DNA of 64,000 nucleotides from Circinella minor (GCA_016758965.1 JAEPRB010000132.1:42557-106556), one strand, 5' to 3'. Numbered from the stretch's first letter, positions 35,946-48,897 are shown. Notes: generated by a model from the sequence alone, not told the origin. Made by a program: numbers and translations.

Positions 35946-36409
35946 GAAATAGTTGAACCTGCATTTTACTGAGAACAAGCCAAGAGGAAACTACACACTT
36001 ATCAATTACCCTCAAATCCGAAACGGCCTTTTAGTCCAGATACTTTATTCACACCTGTCAAGAAGAAAACCAAACAAACAAATGCAAATAACAATGATCA
36101 TGATCATGATAATAAAAGTGATGATGAATATGATTAGCCATTGAATTCCCTTCTCCCTTCGCATATTGTAAAACACTTCTGGAACACCTTTTTCGGGTCG
36201 TCACGTTTTAAATATTTCTTCTTTTTTTTTTTTGTTTTTTGTACAAGAAAATTTATTGTCCAAAAGTAGAGATGTGATGAAAAATAAACTATACAATGAC
36301 TAAGTATTGAAAGATAAGAAAAAAAAACTAAGCTATTAAACAAAATAATGTAAGAAATATTATTAACTAAGCATGCAGGTTGAATGTGTGCTGCTGTTCC
36401 AAATGAATT
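35946..36409. other. Spacer between remnants
   Basis: AT-rich, with fragments that may still belong to the decayed gene on the left. No gene supported. Confidence 0.4.
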
Positions 36410-37320
36410 TTACGCAGGTGAAGAATTGTTTTGGCTAATACACCGTTTGGTGAAAGACAAATTGTCAATGAGCGGACCAAATTCGTAACAGATCAGGGTG
36501 GTGGCAATAATGTCAAAAAACGTGAGTTTGAATTCAGGATGGACTGATAAATCAGGCAGCGAAAGGGAAATGATGTGATCGATGGTGAGCTCACGAGGAG
36601 AGACCAAATAACGAGATGCAATGCTTCGCCAGACCGATTGTTTAATAGGACATGCCCACACAAAGTGTTCAGGTATATCAATTGAGTCACGAAAAACACA
36701 GGTAGGGGTGGTGAATACGTGTGGTATCAGTTGATGAAGGCGTTGTTTACAAGATAATTTTTGATGCAATATGCGCCACCAGATTGTGTGTGCCCGATGT
36801 GGAAAAGAACTATTCCAGAAGGTTTTCCATTTTGCTTTAGAAGCACGGGGATACCAATCAGGCAAATGGTTGAAATGTGGTAAGAATTGTGCGCGATCTA
36901 TTTTAGTAGTAATACTAATAATCGAAATATTATTAAGAAATTATGCAGATACAAATAGTATTGTAGGTTGCTGGATAGAAAGCGTAGTAGAGGATGAGTC
37001 AAGTAGGCAAGAAAATTTGTGTGTCAAAACATATTTGCCGGAATCCAAATGGTCAAAGAAATCTTTTATTCGATGTCGGTGTCGTCTGCGTTGTTGCGAG
37101 GTACGGCGATGTAACTGTTGTGTTGGTAGGTTATACTGAAAAACATCTTTACTAATATTTCGTGCCATAGGTTTTGATGGTGTAAGAAATGATACATCCT
37201 CTTCAGCTGTTGGATCCAAAAGTGGCATTATCCATGGTAACTGTAAAGCTGAATGGTGTGCAAGAGGATCAAGAACACCAAGCCCCCATTCTTTTCACGG
37301 TCGTGAGCATGTTGCAAAAC
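36410..37320 (-). mobile_element. LINE C-terminal fragment
   Basis: Read on the minus strand, it starts with GLGVLDPLAHHSALQLPWI near 37300, a region that follows the reverse transcriptase in fungal LINEs. It runs through a 95-residue stretch ending in a stop near 36941. After a frame change it resumes with HTIWWRILHQKLSC and CVFRDSIDIPEHFVWACPIK, the zinc-binding reverse-transcriptase tail (zf-RVT type: Cys, His and Cys in the usual order). The reverse-transcriptase core is absent. It is a truncated dead copy, and its tail differs from that of the copy at 23179-24637, so the two represent different LINE lineages. Confidence 0.78.
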
Positions 37321-38068
37321 TAACAGGTGGAAAAGCTAATAAATTACTTCTAAAATTGATCTATTTTTATATAGGATACTGTTAACTCACGTATTAACAA
37401 TAGTTAATAATATTTATATGTTGCATCTTTGCGTAGCAGTCCAAAAATGGTCTAGCCAACATGCATTTTATTATTATTTATTTCATTTTATAAAATGAAA
37501 GGGCAAGAGAAATCGGGAAGGCCTAATATTACTGAACTTCCCGTAAAATTATATTGCATTTATTTATGGTGGTTTCCTAATAATTTAATTGTCAATTTTT
37601 TTTTACCATTATAATTATAATTTTATGACTTGTATCAATGACATCACCTTTAATAGCACAGTTATATTTGTATTATATTACAGTTAATATTGCATCTAAT
37701 ACTACACATCTATCGTCATGTCTAGGTATTTTGTATGTATATTTAATGTACAATATAACGTATATAAATTTTTATCTATCAATGAGTCGATTCTACAATT
37801 CTTCATACATGTATAAATAGAACCTATTTTTTGTTTTCTTGTAATTCTTTTGATAGAAAAATAAATTTTATTTATATAATAAATTGATTGCTAAACTATT
37901 GCTACCATGATGTTTTCATATAAATGGAAAAGGAAAAAAGCAGTCGATGATATATGGGAGGTAAGAAAAAGAAAAGAAAAAAAGGGGTTTTTAGGGGGTA
38001 GGGAGCAATGAATTATGATGATAATAATACTTCATCATTATAAAACGACCCGGTCGTTAACAATAAAT
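37321..38068. other. Intergenic, no gene seen
   Basis: AT-rich, no gene supported. The right end should hold the 3' UTR of the endoglucanase. Confidence 0.5.
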
Positions 38069-40072
38069 CTAAGAACGGGAACATCCGGTCTTTTTAACTA
38101 GTTCAGCTGGACAGCTGACTTCCTTGAAGCTAACGCTTGGATTATCGGCATTCTATAAAAAAAAAAGAATAAAACATCGCTAGTCAGTAAAAATCTAAAA
38201 TTTTGTTTTTTTTTTTCTTTTCTCCTAATAAGTAAAGATGTTACCTTAAACCAGTTAAATCTAATACACAGCGAATAAATTTGACAAAAAGAAAGACCAT
38301 ATGGGATAATAATGATTAGTATATAATCAGGACTTATTGGTGTGTAACTAACAAACAAACAAATATAATAGCAAGTGCCGTTTTCCTTACCTCCATTCAC
38401 AACCAGCTTGTAATTCCTTGGGAAGATCCGAACAGCCAGATACAGAGCTAAGACCACCATAACGTTCACCCCAACCGTTGGAAGGAGCATTCCACTAATA
38501 ACAGCAAAAGGTTAGAAGATTATACTGAGTTATAAAGTACAGGGAAATGGATTGATTATACTAGATAAGTATATATATGAAGAACAAACCTGAGATTCAC
38601 AGCCGTTAAAGATACCAACACCACCACCAGGGATTTGAAGATCGAAGTGGTTGCTACCAAGATCACCACCAGTATTAGTGACTTGAACGACGAGCTTCTT
38701 GCCTTCAACTGCACCAGAAGTGAAAGTAAGTTCGTAACAACCACAGCACCAACCAGCTTCGTCCTTACCAGCAATAGAAGCAGCAGCAAAACCATAAGAC
38801 AATTTGTCGTTGACAGCCCAAGGTTGGTTATCGTTACACATGTAGGCATTACCACCATTACAACCGCTCTAGTAATAAAAATAATAAAAAAGCTGTTGTT
38901 AGTAAGAAATAAAAGACTCAACGAAGAAACACTGGTAATAGTATTATATGTATATACCTGTGCGTTGTAATCTGTCAGACGAGTGACACCATTAGCTTTA
39001 CAGGTATTAACGGGAGAAGAGACATCAGCCTTACCGGGCCAGCTACACGAGGCCTTGCAGCCTATTAATATTTCGTTATACGTTAGTTAATGGAAGCTTT
39101 CTAGAAATTGATAAAAAAAAAAGGCCTTTAAATCTTATAAAAAATACGTACAATCCCAGTAACGAGTTGTAGAGCCAGCACCAGAGGAGCCTCCAGAAAT
39201 GGGAGCATAAGTGGATGAACCACCGCTCGATGAAGTAGTAGTAGTCTTAGGTGCAGAGTGTTCTGTGGTTGTAGTAACGGGTTTTTGGGTAGTAGTGGTA
39301 GTCTTGGGCTTTTCAGGTTCTGTTGTCTTGGATTCTTCGGGTTGCTTGGTTGTGGTAGGCTTTGGTTTTTCAACAGTGGTAGTAGCGGAAGGTTTTTGAA
39401 CTTCAGTAGAGGTGGTAGTAGTTTCTACTGGCTTTTGTTCGACCGTAGTAGTAGCAGCAGGAGTTTCCTTATCACCAGCAGAAGATTCTAATAGTTATTA
39501 TTTATGAAAAAAAGAAATTAGTGAGGCTGTTAATTTAATTGTTTTTATAATAGTTTCAAAAGAGAGAAAACAAAACAAAATGAATTATAATAAAAAAGAT
39601 ATAATTACCCCAGCGGTACTTTGGTAAACATTGAGAATACCAGGCATTGGCCTTGACACATTCGAAACCGGAAACACAGCATGTTTCACCAGTAAATGCC
39701 TTGCCTGTGAAGGAAAAAAAACCAAATTATATCATTATAATTAGACATTATTAATGTTTGCTATCCCAAAATTCGGGATGTTCTTTTTATAGAACCAAGG
39801 TTGACGTTCTAATAATAATGAAAAATTATCAACTTACCACCACATTGACTGTAGGCTTTAGCACATGACGACTTGGTTTGATCAACAGGAACACATTGGG
39901 AATAATACGTGTTTTGAACCTTGCATTCATAACCTTCAGTACAACATTCAGAGCCTTCCCAGCCCTTACCGCCACAACGATCAAAGGGGGCGTTATTACA
40001 TTCGCCAGCGAAGGTCAATTGGTGAGTACCAGCCAGGGCAATCAAGGCACCTAACACAGATGTTGCACGCAT
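38069..40072 (-). CDS. GH45 endoglucanase with two N-terminal CBM1 modules
   Basis: Eight exons on the minus strand: 40072-39838, 39704-39609, 39487-39152, 39061-38958, 38868-38590, 38494-38391, 38260-38245 and 38152-38069, giving 417 residues. Seen: signal peptide (about 1-22), two CBM1 cellulose-binding modules (about 28-60 and 70-104, each ending in YYSQC or WYSQC), and a Thr/Lys/Pro-rich linker (about 110-210). The GH45 domain follows, with TTRYWDCCKASCSW (nucleophile-side Asp222) and [19 protein letters not shown] (likely acid Asp333). Known: secreted endo-beta-1,4-glucanase; tandem N-terminal CBM1 on GH45 is described for Mucor and Rhizopus enzymes. Exon 7 is just 16 nt. All joins keep frame and disulphide cysteines are abundant, so the enzyme looks intact. 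Confidence 0.95.
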
Positions 40073-41767
40073 TTGTGGGTATGAAAAAAAAGGAAAGGAA
40101 AGGGTGGGGGAAATTGATATAAGATGAGGGTAAAGAAAGAATAAAAAAAACCGTTGAAACAAATTGATGACTTCTTTATATACACAACAAACCGAATGGT
40201 TTGTCATTTAATGATGTGATATATTCTCGTTCCTTGAGCCCATCTCTTTTTTGTTCGTGTAACATTGTTTTTTTTTTTTTATCAAATCGATATTAAGAAA
40301 ACTTAGCGGGAATGCAAAAGAAAAAAATCTCCAATGAGTGTAACCAACGGTTTACAACGTATTTTAGTAACATTAATGTGATTACATACGTGCGATGACA
40401 TTCAATGTAGCGGCAAGTCAAAAAAATATTAGAAATTAAACTTTGAGACGCTCTTCTTTCATATGTCGAATTTAGGCCTAGACGCAATATTTTGAAATTG
40501 ATTAATTGTACAACATAAGCATCTTGTACCGGATTTTATTATTTTTATCGGTGCAAATGAGAATATAAAAATTTCCCGGCCAATTATAATTTTATATTGA
40601 TAATGAGCTTATTGAGAAAAAAAAAAGTTCAGTAATGTACTTATCCCGCGGTTCTTTTGCATAATTGTTGTAAATAAGTTTTTTTTTTTTTATTTTTATT
40701 TATATATTTGTCAAGCACAAGTTTTCATCATACACAGTAACATGTAGATGAAAAAATGAGCTATATAAAAAAATATGCAAGGGAAAAGTCATATAATAAC
40801 TATTCCCTATGTATGTTCTTTTTATCTTTTTGACATGATAATTATAGATCAAAAATATTACAACGTCAGTGTTGTAATGTTACTGCGTCGTTATGGAGAA
40901 GGGCTATTTTCACTTGACGGCAATGTTCACAATTGATCTATCTATTTCCTTTTTTTTCCATATTTCTTTAATTACCCAGTAATTTATCATTTTTTTTTTT
41001 GTATCCCTATTACGACAACATTATAACTGGAGAAAATTTTATTTCGAGCACGAGTTTACACAACAACAAACCTATTCGTATTTCAGACAAGATTATTTTT
41101 TTTATAATAATTGCAATTACTAATGTCCTTATTATCATTACTATTTTGTGATCATAAATACTTATAATTGTTATTATTGTTATTATAGCGGTATTCATAA
41201 AGGCATAATAAAATTATATTTTTAACTATTAAAACACATTTGTTTTTTATTTTTATTTGGTTCCTCTGTTTTATTGGTCTTATTATGTTTTATTTTTTGT
41301 ATTTTGTTTTATTTTTTCTAATCCTGTCTTGGCTTAAGAAAATAAAGTAAAAAAAAAAAGTAAGTCATAAGGCTCTTCTGATGTGATTAAAACCATTGAT
41401 TTTTCTTGGGGGTGAAGGTGGGATTTGAACGGCTTGTGTATTATGAAAGGAAAAAAAAAGGGGGTGATGGAAAAAATTATATATGAAATACAGGGATTAT
41501 AGATCATGCATTATAGTTTGGTCCGATCAAAACCTGTCGCATTAACATTGAATCAACCCTTAGATTGTATTAAATCAATAATAACAACACAAACTATAAT
41601 CATTCACATAGTAAATAAGGAGGGGGGTATTTTTTTATTATGAAAGTAAACAATTGAATCCTTCCCTTTATAAACCCAATAGACATTTAAAAACAACCAC
41701 ATCGACATATTACTTCTTTGATTTTACTTTTTCCCATCATTCGTCGACAATAAAAAAAAACCACGAT
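40073..41767. other. Divergent promoter region
   Basis: AT-rich space between the divergently transcribed endoglucanase and bZIP genes. No gene seen. Regulatory sites for both are expected here but none can be named with confidence. Confidence 0.5.
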
Positions 41768-42448
41768 ATGTCGTTGACAGCTGACTTTGATCCAAAACCA
41801 ATGGCTATTTCATCCATCATTTCTTCGACATCATCTTCATTTAGTACTACAAGTAGTAACGGTGCGATATCTCCTCCATCTTATCAAGCTGAATCGTCTT
41901 CTTCATCGGCACCTAGTTCTCCGGAATCAAGACAACAACAAGATATTTATCATCATCACCACAGAAATCATCAACATGAATATCATCATGATGGAAGTAA
42001 TATAGCAAATACTAGCCTTTATAATACACCAGTACCTTCATGTGGTAGCGGTAGATCCACCACTCCACCTCCTTTATCACTTCAAGAACGTCGGCAAAGA
42101 AACAAGGCTGCATCTGCAAAATATCGAGCTAAAAAGAATCAGCAACATGGTGAAATGCGCTTATTAATTGCATCATTGACAAAGGAAAATGAGCTTTTGC
42201 TTCGTCAATTGGATCATATAAAACGCGAAAACAGTCGTCTTAAAGCTACATGTGATCGACTTCGAGGTAAAAAAGTTGCTGCAAATATTCTCAAACGGTT
42301 TTTAGCCTCGGGAAATAATGGTAATAGCAAGTCAAGTAATAATGTAACAACGGACGAAGCATTGGAACAATTTGACATGGATGAAGACGAGGAGGAGTAT
42401 GAATTGGATGATTTGATGATGGACCCACAACAACCTCCACAGCACTAA
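41768..42448 (+). CDS. bZIP transcription factor
   Basis: Single-exon frame of 226 residues from ATG 41768. An upstream in-frame ATG at 41654 would add 38 residues but lies in AT-rich leader, so the later start is preferred. Seen: Ser-rich, His-rich N-terminus, basic region ERRQRNKAASAKYRAKKNQ (about 107-124) with the N-x2-A-A-x-x-Y/F-R pattern of DNA-contacting bZIP residues, then a leucine-zipper heptad stretch (about 129-160: LLIASLTKENELLLRQLDHI), and an acidic C-terminus (EDEEEYELDDLMMD) that could activate transcription. The basic region is most like the Cys-3/Met4/Zip1 or Gcn4 groups, but the assignment is not firm. Confidence 0.88.
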   Translation: MSLTADFDPKPMAISSIISSTSSSFSTTSSNGAISPPSYQAESSSSSAPSSPESRQQQDIYHHHHRNHQHEYHHDGSNIANTSLYNTPVPSCGSGRSTTPPPLSLQERRQRNKAASAKYRAKKNQQHGEMRLLIASLTKENELLLRQLDHIKRENSRLKATCDRLRGKKVAANILKRFLASGNNGNSKSSNNVTTDEALEQFDMDEDEEEYELDDLMMDPQQPPQH

Positions 42449-42982
42449 TTTTTTTTTTAAAAAAAGAAAGAAGAAAAGAACCTTACATACGATTACATCT
42501 TATGAACAATAATTTTCATCCATTCCTTTTTTTCTTTTCTTATATTAAGTTTGTAGTAGTATCATATTATATTGTTTATCATTCATTACCTTTTATTCAA
42601 ACACACTCACATATTCGCACGTTTCTTTTCTTCTTACCTTCTTATTTGTAACCTTTCATATTTTCTTTTTGATTATTTCTCCAAAACATTTATTATTATA
42701 TTGTACGAAACCCCTATTATTGCATTATTATATTATAACAGCTTCAGATACGTTTACTTTTTTACTTTTTTATAAAGCCAACCCCTTGAAATTTTTTGTT
42801 TCAGAATATATCAAATGCAGCGCAGGACATTTTCTTTTCATAAAAAGTCATGCTATTGTTAGTCCATTGAATACGAATTGTGTTACTATTCCTTTTTTTC
42901 GCTCTTCCTTCGCTCTCTCTCTCTCTAAGTAGACTCAACTGTCATCTTTATATAAATATATATATATATATATTACGTCATT
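42449..42982. other. Short intergenic region
   Basis: AT-rich with T-runs and (CT)n near 42912-42926. A TATA-like stretch lies at 42950-42972, just upstream of the next ATG. No gene seen. Confidence 0.5.
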
Positions 42983-44284
42983 ATGAAGATTCAGCTTTTT
43001 TTGCCGATGATCATCGGTATCTTGGCAATAGCTCCTGACGCCCATGGATCGGCTAATAATCGAAAAGACAATCCAACAATGACAAACAACCAATGCATCA
43101 ACAATTCAAACATAGAAATGACCACATTATCCAATCGTGCTAATTCTCTACAACTGAAAGAGAGTTTTAATGCACAAATGCCATGTAACATCAATGATCA
43201 TAAAGAAAACAATGCCACCATGAAATACATTAGGAAAGAATGGGGTGTTACGAACAAATATTTTTACGGTGCGGATGATATTTCATTTGTAGATGATCCG
43301 TTTACCCCAGATAGTAATGATAAAACTCTTCGAGTTCTTTATGAAAAAGGATCATTTTCACCTCAAGCTACACGTCGTCAAAAAAATGATGTCAGTGGTG
43401 GTGCTGAGTTTTATGCGCGTCCATTTAATGGTACTTACAAACGTGGTCTACTCAGTTATGAAATCGCTTTTGATGACAGTTTTAAATGGGTAAAAGGAGG
43501 AAAACTTCCTGGTCTCTATGGAGGTAAATAGATATGTCCCAATATACTTATTTTTGTTACATTTATACAAAGAAAGAATATACTTATGCATGAATATCAC
43601 TATATATATAGGTGAACCCACGTCGGGTTGTTCCGGTGGTGATAAAGCAGATGGTGAAAAATGTTTTTCTGTTCGAATGATGTGGCGTTCACAAGGTAAT
43701 ATGACTTTTTTAGTCAAATAATATTTTAAGTAAAGAAGAAAAAAACATGCATTAAAATTGATTTAAAAACAACAGGAAAAGCTGAAGCATATGCCTATTT
43801 GCCACCAGAAGATGATGCTGTGTGTGAAAACTCCAAAGTCATATGTAATGATGAATATGGTACATCTATAGGTCGAGGGCTTATCAATTTCACTCAAAAG
43901 AAATGGTCTAAGATTGAAATATATACGGTCATGAATGATCCAGACCAACATAATGGGGAGCTTACAGTTTGGCAAGATAACCGTACTGTCATTGACCTCA
44001 AAGGGTTGGTTTTCCGTACTCAAACAACATTGGGAGTATCTAGTATACTGTTTAGCACTTTCTTTGGTGGATCTTCAAAAGAATATGCTACTCCTATTGA
44101 TACCTACACTTATTTTAAAAATATACAATTCAGCGTTGCTGACCCAGAACAATCCGAACCGTCAAATACGGAATCTGCTGCATCTTCACCATTATTAATA
44201 TCCTTCTCTTCGATTAATATGGTTTGGTTAACTACGACTACTATTACTGCTATTCTTTTTTTTATGAATTTTTTCGATCAATGA
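42983..44284 (+). CDS. Secreted polysaccharide lyase family 14-like protein, probably GPI-anchored
   Basis: Three exons, 42983-43523, 43612-43695 and 43776-44284, join in frame (377 residues). Seen: signal peptide (about 1-22), a low-complexity Asn-rich segment, then a jelly-roll-type domain with KGGKLPGLYGG, SGCSGGDKADGEKCFSVRMM, AEAYAYLPPED, GTSIGRGLINFTQKKW, GELTVWQDNRTVIDL and FFGGSSKEYATPIDTYTYFK. This set matches the fungal PL14-like fold (alginate/glucuronan lyase-related). The C-terminus has a Ser-rich spacer and a hydrophobic tail (NMVWLTTTTITAILFF), the usual form of a GPI signal. Substrate is unknown; glucuronan-like cell-wall polymers of these fungi are a possible target (inference). 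Confidence 0.8.
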
Positions 44285-44419
44285 TAAGGTGTTTCTTTAA
44301 TATGTAAATTATGATAAAAAAAAATGGAGAGCAGGTGTGATAAAAAAAATAAAAAAAAAAAAAGATTGAACTATCACTACTCTATTATTAAGTAGAAAAA
44401 GGTAAACAGCAAAAGATTT

Positions 44420-45721
44420 TTACAATGCGGTACCACGTTCCAAATTTTCTCGGATTTCCTTGGTATACTTGTCATAGAATCGAGAAATCTTTTGATTGAA
44501 TACACGATTCTTTTCATTGATCCATGAAATATCATCCGATACTTCCTTACGTTCACGAGATCGAGTTTCGCGTCGGACAATTCTATTAAGGAAAAAAGTA
44601 AAACTTTAAGTTAATCATCAATCTCATTTATTTGTTATATAAAATAAGTAACAACTTACTGTTTCTTTGTGTCTTGTACAAGTCGATCAATGGCTTCTTT
44701 AGATGGTTTATCATCAAGGGCACCGTAATCAAGGCTATTGGCAATAGCATTGATATCTGAAGGATCTTCTCCATTTCGAATAGCTTGTTGGATAACTTCC
44801 TCTTTCTTTTCTGCATATTGTGCTAAATCTGGTTTTAATTCTGAAACTAATTTAAGATATTTCTTATGTGCAGCTTGAGCGTGATCTGTGTGATAATTAG
44901 AGTTATTTTGAGTTAGTAAAACATAGTATATATTTACGTCTTGTTGTTATAATATGATAAGAGTAGTATTTCTCCCAATTTTTACCTGTAAATCCATTGT
45001 TGGCTCTTTCAGCCTTTTGTTTCATTTTCTCTTCCCATGCTTCAACTGATTCAGCAGAATATTTCCAAAACTGTTTACGTTCATAATCCTCTCCACTATC
45101 TCGTGCTTTCTGTATATTATACATTATATGCTTATATGTTAATAATAATAAAATCACCCCTTCTTTGATAAACTTGTTTATTGTCTATTAACTTGCCTGC
45201 TTTTCTTGTAATTCCAATGCTTGTAATCGTTTTCTTTCATTTCTCGCTTCAAGTCTTGGATTTTCTTTACTACGTTGAAATTCAAGATTACGATCACGAG
45301 TATTGCCTTGAGCTACTTCTGTTGCCTATATATTTTTATATATAAATTGAATTGTCAATAAATCGATTGCTGTACATGATCAAAAACTTTATCGAATTTA
45401 AAATATAAAATTACATACTCGTCGTCGTTTAAGTTCTTTTAATTTTTTCATACGATCAACAAGTGATGAGCCTGATGATGATTGATCTTCTGCTTCTTCT
45501 TCTTTATCGTCAGTTGTTGATGTTGTTGTTGTTGCTACTGCAGGTTGTGATTCTTGATTTGTATTTTCATTATTTTCTAGTGTTTCGACAGTTTGTTCGT
45601 TATTAGCAGTTTGTTGTTCTTCTAATGCGACTTCGGCATTACTTGAAGATTCTTCAGATTTTAAAGTACGTCTTTTCTTTGTAGATGCGGCAGCAGCTTT
45701 TGTCTTTCTTTTAGGAGGCAT
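44420..45721 (-). CDS. syf2: Pre-mRNA-splicing factor SYF2
   Basis: Five exons on the minus strand: 45721-45419, 45325-45197, 45109-44986, 44885-44660 and 44582-44420, giving 314 residues. The N-terminal 90 residues are Lys-, Glu- and Thr-rich and disordered. The SYF2 domain follows: [83 protein letters not shown] and [20 protein letters not shown]. Known: part of the NineTeen/Prp19-associated complex and the activated spliceosome. The second intron uses a GC donor (CAG followed by GCAAGT), the classic non-canonical class. All joins maintain frame. Confidence 0.94.
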
Positions 45722-47091
45722 TATTATATGAATGTGTTCTGTGTGTGTTAATAAAGAGAAAGAAGAAAAAAAAAAAAGAAAAAGCAAATTTCGCTGAGTT
45801 TTACAGTTCTGAATAATTGTTGCTTATCCAACCAGGCAGATCTTGTATAACGCATTGATTTTTTAAGTCGTTTTTATTATTGTTATTAAACAACAATGAG
45901 TATGATGTTTTAATAGCTATCATTTTTTTTTAATTATTTATCGTATTTCGATTCAATGATCTACATATTTTTCATAATTAGAATCATAATGTTCAAGATA
46001 CGGAAATCACTATAACAACGTTACGGTGGCAAGGAAACTCACAAAATATTTTATATCAATTGATTGAACCACTGCAAGTAAAGTGGGCATGATTTCCTCT
46101 AAACTTAAATTCATATGAATGACCAATACATCCCCTTCATTATTAATACAATCACTGGGGTGTTTTATATCCAAGTCACGTAAAGGATGACACATTGAGC
46201 ATTCCATATCAAACGTATTATCCACACACCCATTTTGATTCGTAACGTTTTTTTATCGGTTAAAAAGAATGACAGAATCATATACTTATATTGAATGGAG
46301 GGCACAAAGGAAATGCTGCGATGACACTGTTGAATTGTCTCAAGTGAACTATCATTAGCGTTGTACAAGCAATAACAGTAATATGAGAAGGGAGATGAGA
46401 CAGCTTTTATATAAACGAAATATGACTAAATTAGAAAAGAAAAAGATAAATCTTATTAAAGAAATATATCGTTCACCAAATATCAAGTCAGTTTATATAC
46501 TTTAAATATGACGTCCATGTAAGATGAAGTAATATGAACAATGATAACGCTAATATAACTAACTTCAGAAAGTGTTTAGCCATCGGGCCAGATATTTGTT
46601 TTTCTCATTGTTTGAATTGATATATGAACATATATAGGGTTAGTATCAATAGTTCCTTTTGTCTTAAAATTTGAAAGACTAGTAATACGTACATCCTTTT
46701 TAAAGAATGTCTACTGGAAGGACATTATAAATAATGTATATGATTATAAAAAATCCATAACTTACTTACCTTGTTTACATTTGTAATTAATTGGAGCTAC
46801 ACTGAGATATTTTCGTGGTAAGTACTAACAATTATAAAAAATATGTATTTATTAATGGTATGATATGTACGTATTTTATACATATAAAAAGTCTATATAA
46901 TAAACGCTCTCATATCATCAAATACTGTTAGATAAAAGAGCAAAAAAAAAGAGATCCGCAACCTCTTCTGTCGGTCTTGTGGGCTTGACTTTTGTCGGTG
47001 TGACTTGAAACTCAATTTGACGCTCTCTAATACACACGCAGTAATTTTTTTTTATTTCTTTCATTCAATTTAGTTTTTAATTTTGATCAAC
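45722..47091. other. Intergenic with a weak coding-like remnant
   Basis: Divergent promoter region between SYF2 and the MYND gene. On the minus strand at 46010-46368 two short frames contain cysteine pairs and charged segments (CSMCHPLRDLDIKHPSDC) and may be a gene remnant. No intact gene can be supported. Confidence 0.45.
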
Positions 47092-48897
47092 ATGGCACAA
47101 GTACTCGATCAAGCAGCTAACGAACCTCCAGCAGCCTCCGAAGTTCCACCTTTTCTTGGACTTTCGCAACGACAATCAGCATTGTTAGTTGCGTTATATA
47201 ATGAAACTGATCCGGATTTCGCTAAACAGATCCCGACCGCACTTCCTATAGCAGCACAACAACTCGCTGCCGAATATGAAAAACGTAACAGTGTTGGTAA
47301 AAAGGTAACCATGGAAATATGAAAGTATGGATTTATAAGAATTAAAGGAGAAAAATATTTTTTTTTTGGTGAAAGCACTTTCCTTTTTTCTAACATAGCC
47401 AATATGTATATTTATGTTATATAAGCTCGAACGAGCAGACCCCAAGTACTTGGATGAGTACAAAGAATTTGAAACTATTCAACAAGAAGCTGTTGAACAA
47501 TTATCAAAGACGGACATGAATATTGACAAGGCAGCAGAAGGATTGGATTTTGAAGGAAGTAATCGACACGATTTACTTTTGGGTAGCTTTTTATATGGTG
47601 GTGTTCGTCGTGAAGCATCCGGGCCCGAAGATCGTGCTTCTATGAGTCCTGTTGCAAGTCCAAACTTTGAAGGCGCAAAGAAATTAATGGAACGTGCTGT
47701 AAAGTTGGGCTGTACTATGGGTGCTGTTCAAATTGGTTCATTCTATGTACAAGAAGACAAATTGGCTAATGGCAAGAATATGAAGAAGGGTGAAGATTGT
47801 AAGAAATTGGCATATCAATATTATAAGCAAGCTGCTGATCAAGGCAATCCAGTAAGACGTTTTTCTATATGTATATAAATATATAAATACCTTTCATGGG
47901 ATAATGATGCATACATAGAAAAAAACTAAAAAAGCAAATTTTATTATTTATAGATGGCATGTCACAAGGTTGCATTCTTTTCAGAAAATGGTTATGGTTG
48001 TGACGAAAATTTAGATCGTGCCATTGAATATTATACCAAAGCATATGATCAAGGTTATCCAGACAGTGCACATAATCTTGGGTTGATTTATCAAGGTCAT
48101 ACACAAGCCACAGCACCACGCAAGGAACTCAAAAAAGCTCTTGAATATCTTGAGCAAGCTAAACAATGGGGTTATGCTGCTTCAGCAAATGCATTAGGTC
48201 GTCTTTATCTTTTGATGTCCAAAAATCCACAAGTTGCCAAGGATTCTGGTGTAGAAGTGGACGATAAAGATGAATATATTGTCACGGGTATTGATTTCAT
48301 GGAATATGCTGCTGATAATGGTGATGCAGATGCTATGTTGATGCTAGGTTTAATTTTCGGATCCAAGGATTATGGCTTGTATGATATGGATAAAGCACAA
48401 AATTATATGGAATTAGCTTTGGTTCGAGGAGATCCTGAGGCATATAATTACTTAGTACGTATTTTACGCGCAAAGATGGCTGCTCGTGCTGCTTTGGAAC
48501 AAGAAAACTTGGAGAACTTTGACAAGTTGAGTTTAGAAGATCAAGCAAAATTGATTCGTCAAGTTGCTAAAGAAGCAACTCCTGAAAAAGTGCGACATAG
48601 ACAATGTTCTAGTACGTTCTGTACAAATACTGAACAAAAAGAAGGCGATTTTAAAAAATGTGGTCGTTGTCAACGGGTAATTTATTTTATCACTATAAAG
48701 AAAGCAGAAGAAGGAAAACAAAAATAATGGAAGATTAAATTATGTTGTTTTATTAATAATGATAATAATAGGTATCTTATTGTTCGCGTGAATGCCAAAA
48801 AGAACATTGGAAACATGGTCACAAAGCCGTTTGTTCCACAAACGCAGAAGAAAAACCAGAGTCAACATCAACAGAAGAAAAACCAGCAACTCAATAG
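47092..48897 (+). CDS. Sel1-like repeat and MYND zinc-finger protein
   Basis: Four exons, 47092-47304, 47426-47851, 47954-48676 and 48772-48897, join in frame (495 residues). Seen: several Sel1-like (TPR-related) repeats, for example AKKLMERAVKLGCTMGAVQI, AYQYYKQAADQGNP, RAIEYYTKAYDQGYPDSAHN, ALEYLEQAKQWGYAASANAL and GIDFMEYAADNGDADAMLML. A C-terminal MYND finger follows with Cys431, Cys436, Cys449, Cys452, Cys458, Cys462, His471 and Cys475. Known: Sel1 repeats are scaffold modules, and MYND fingers bind proline-rich peptides. The partner is unknown. The last intron splits the zinc finger in two. Confidence 0.92.
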
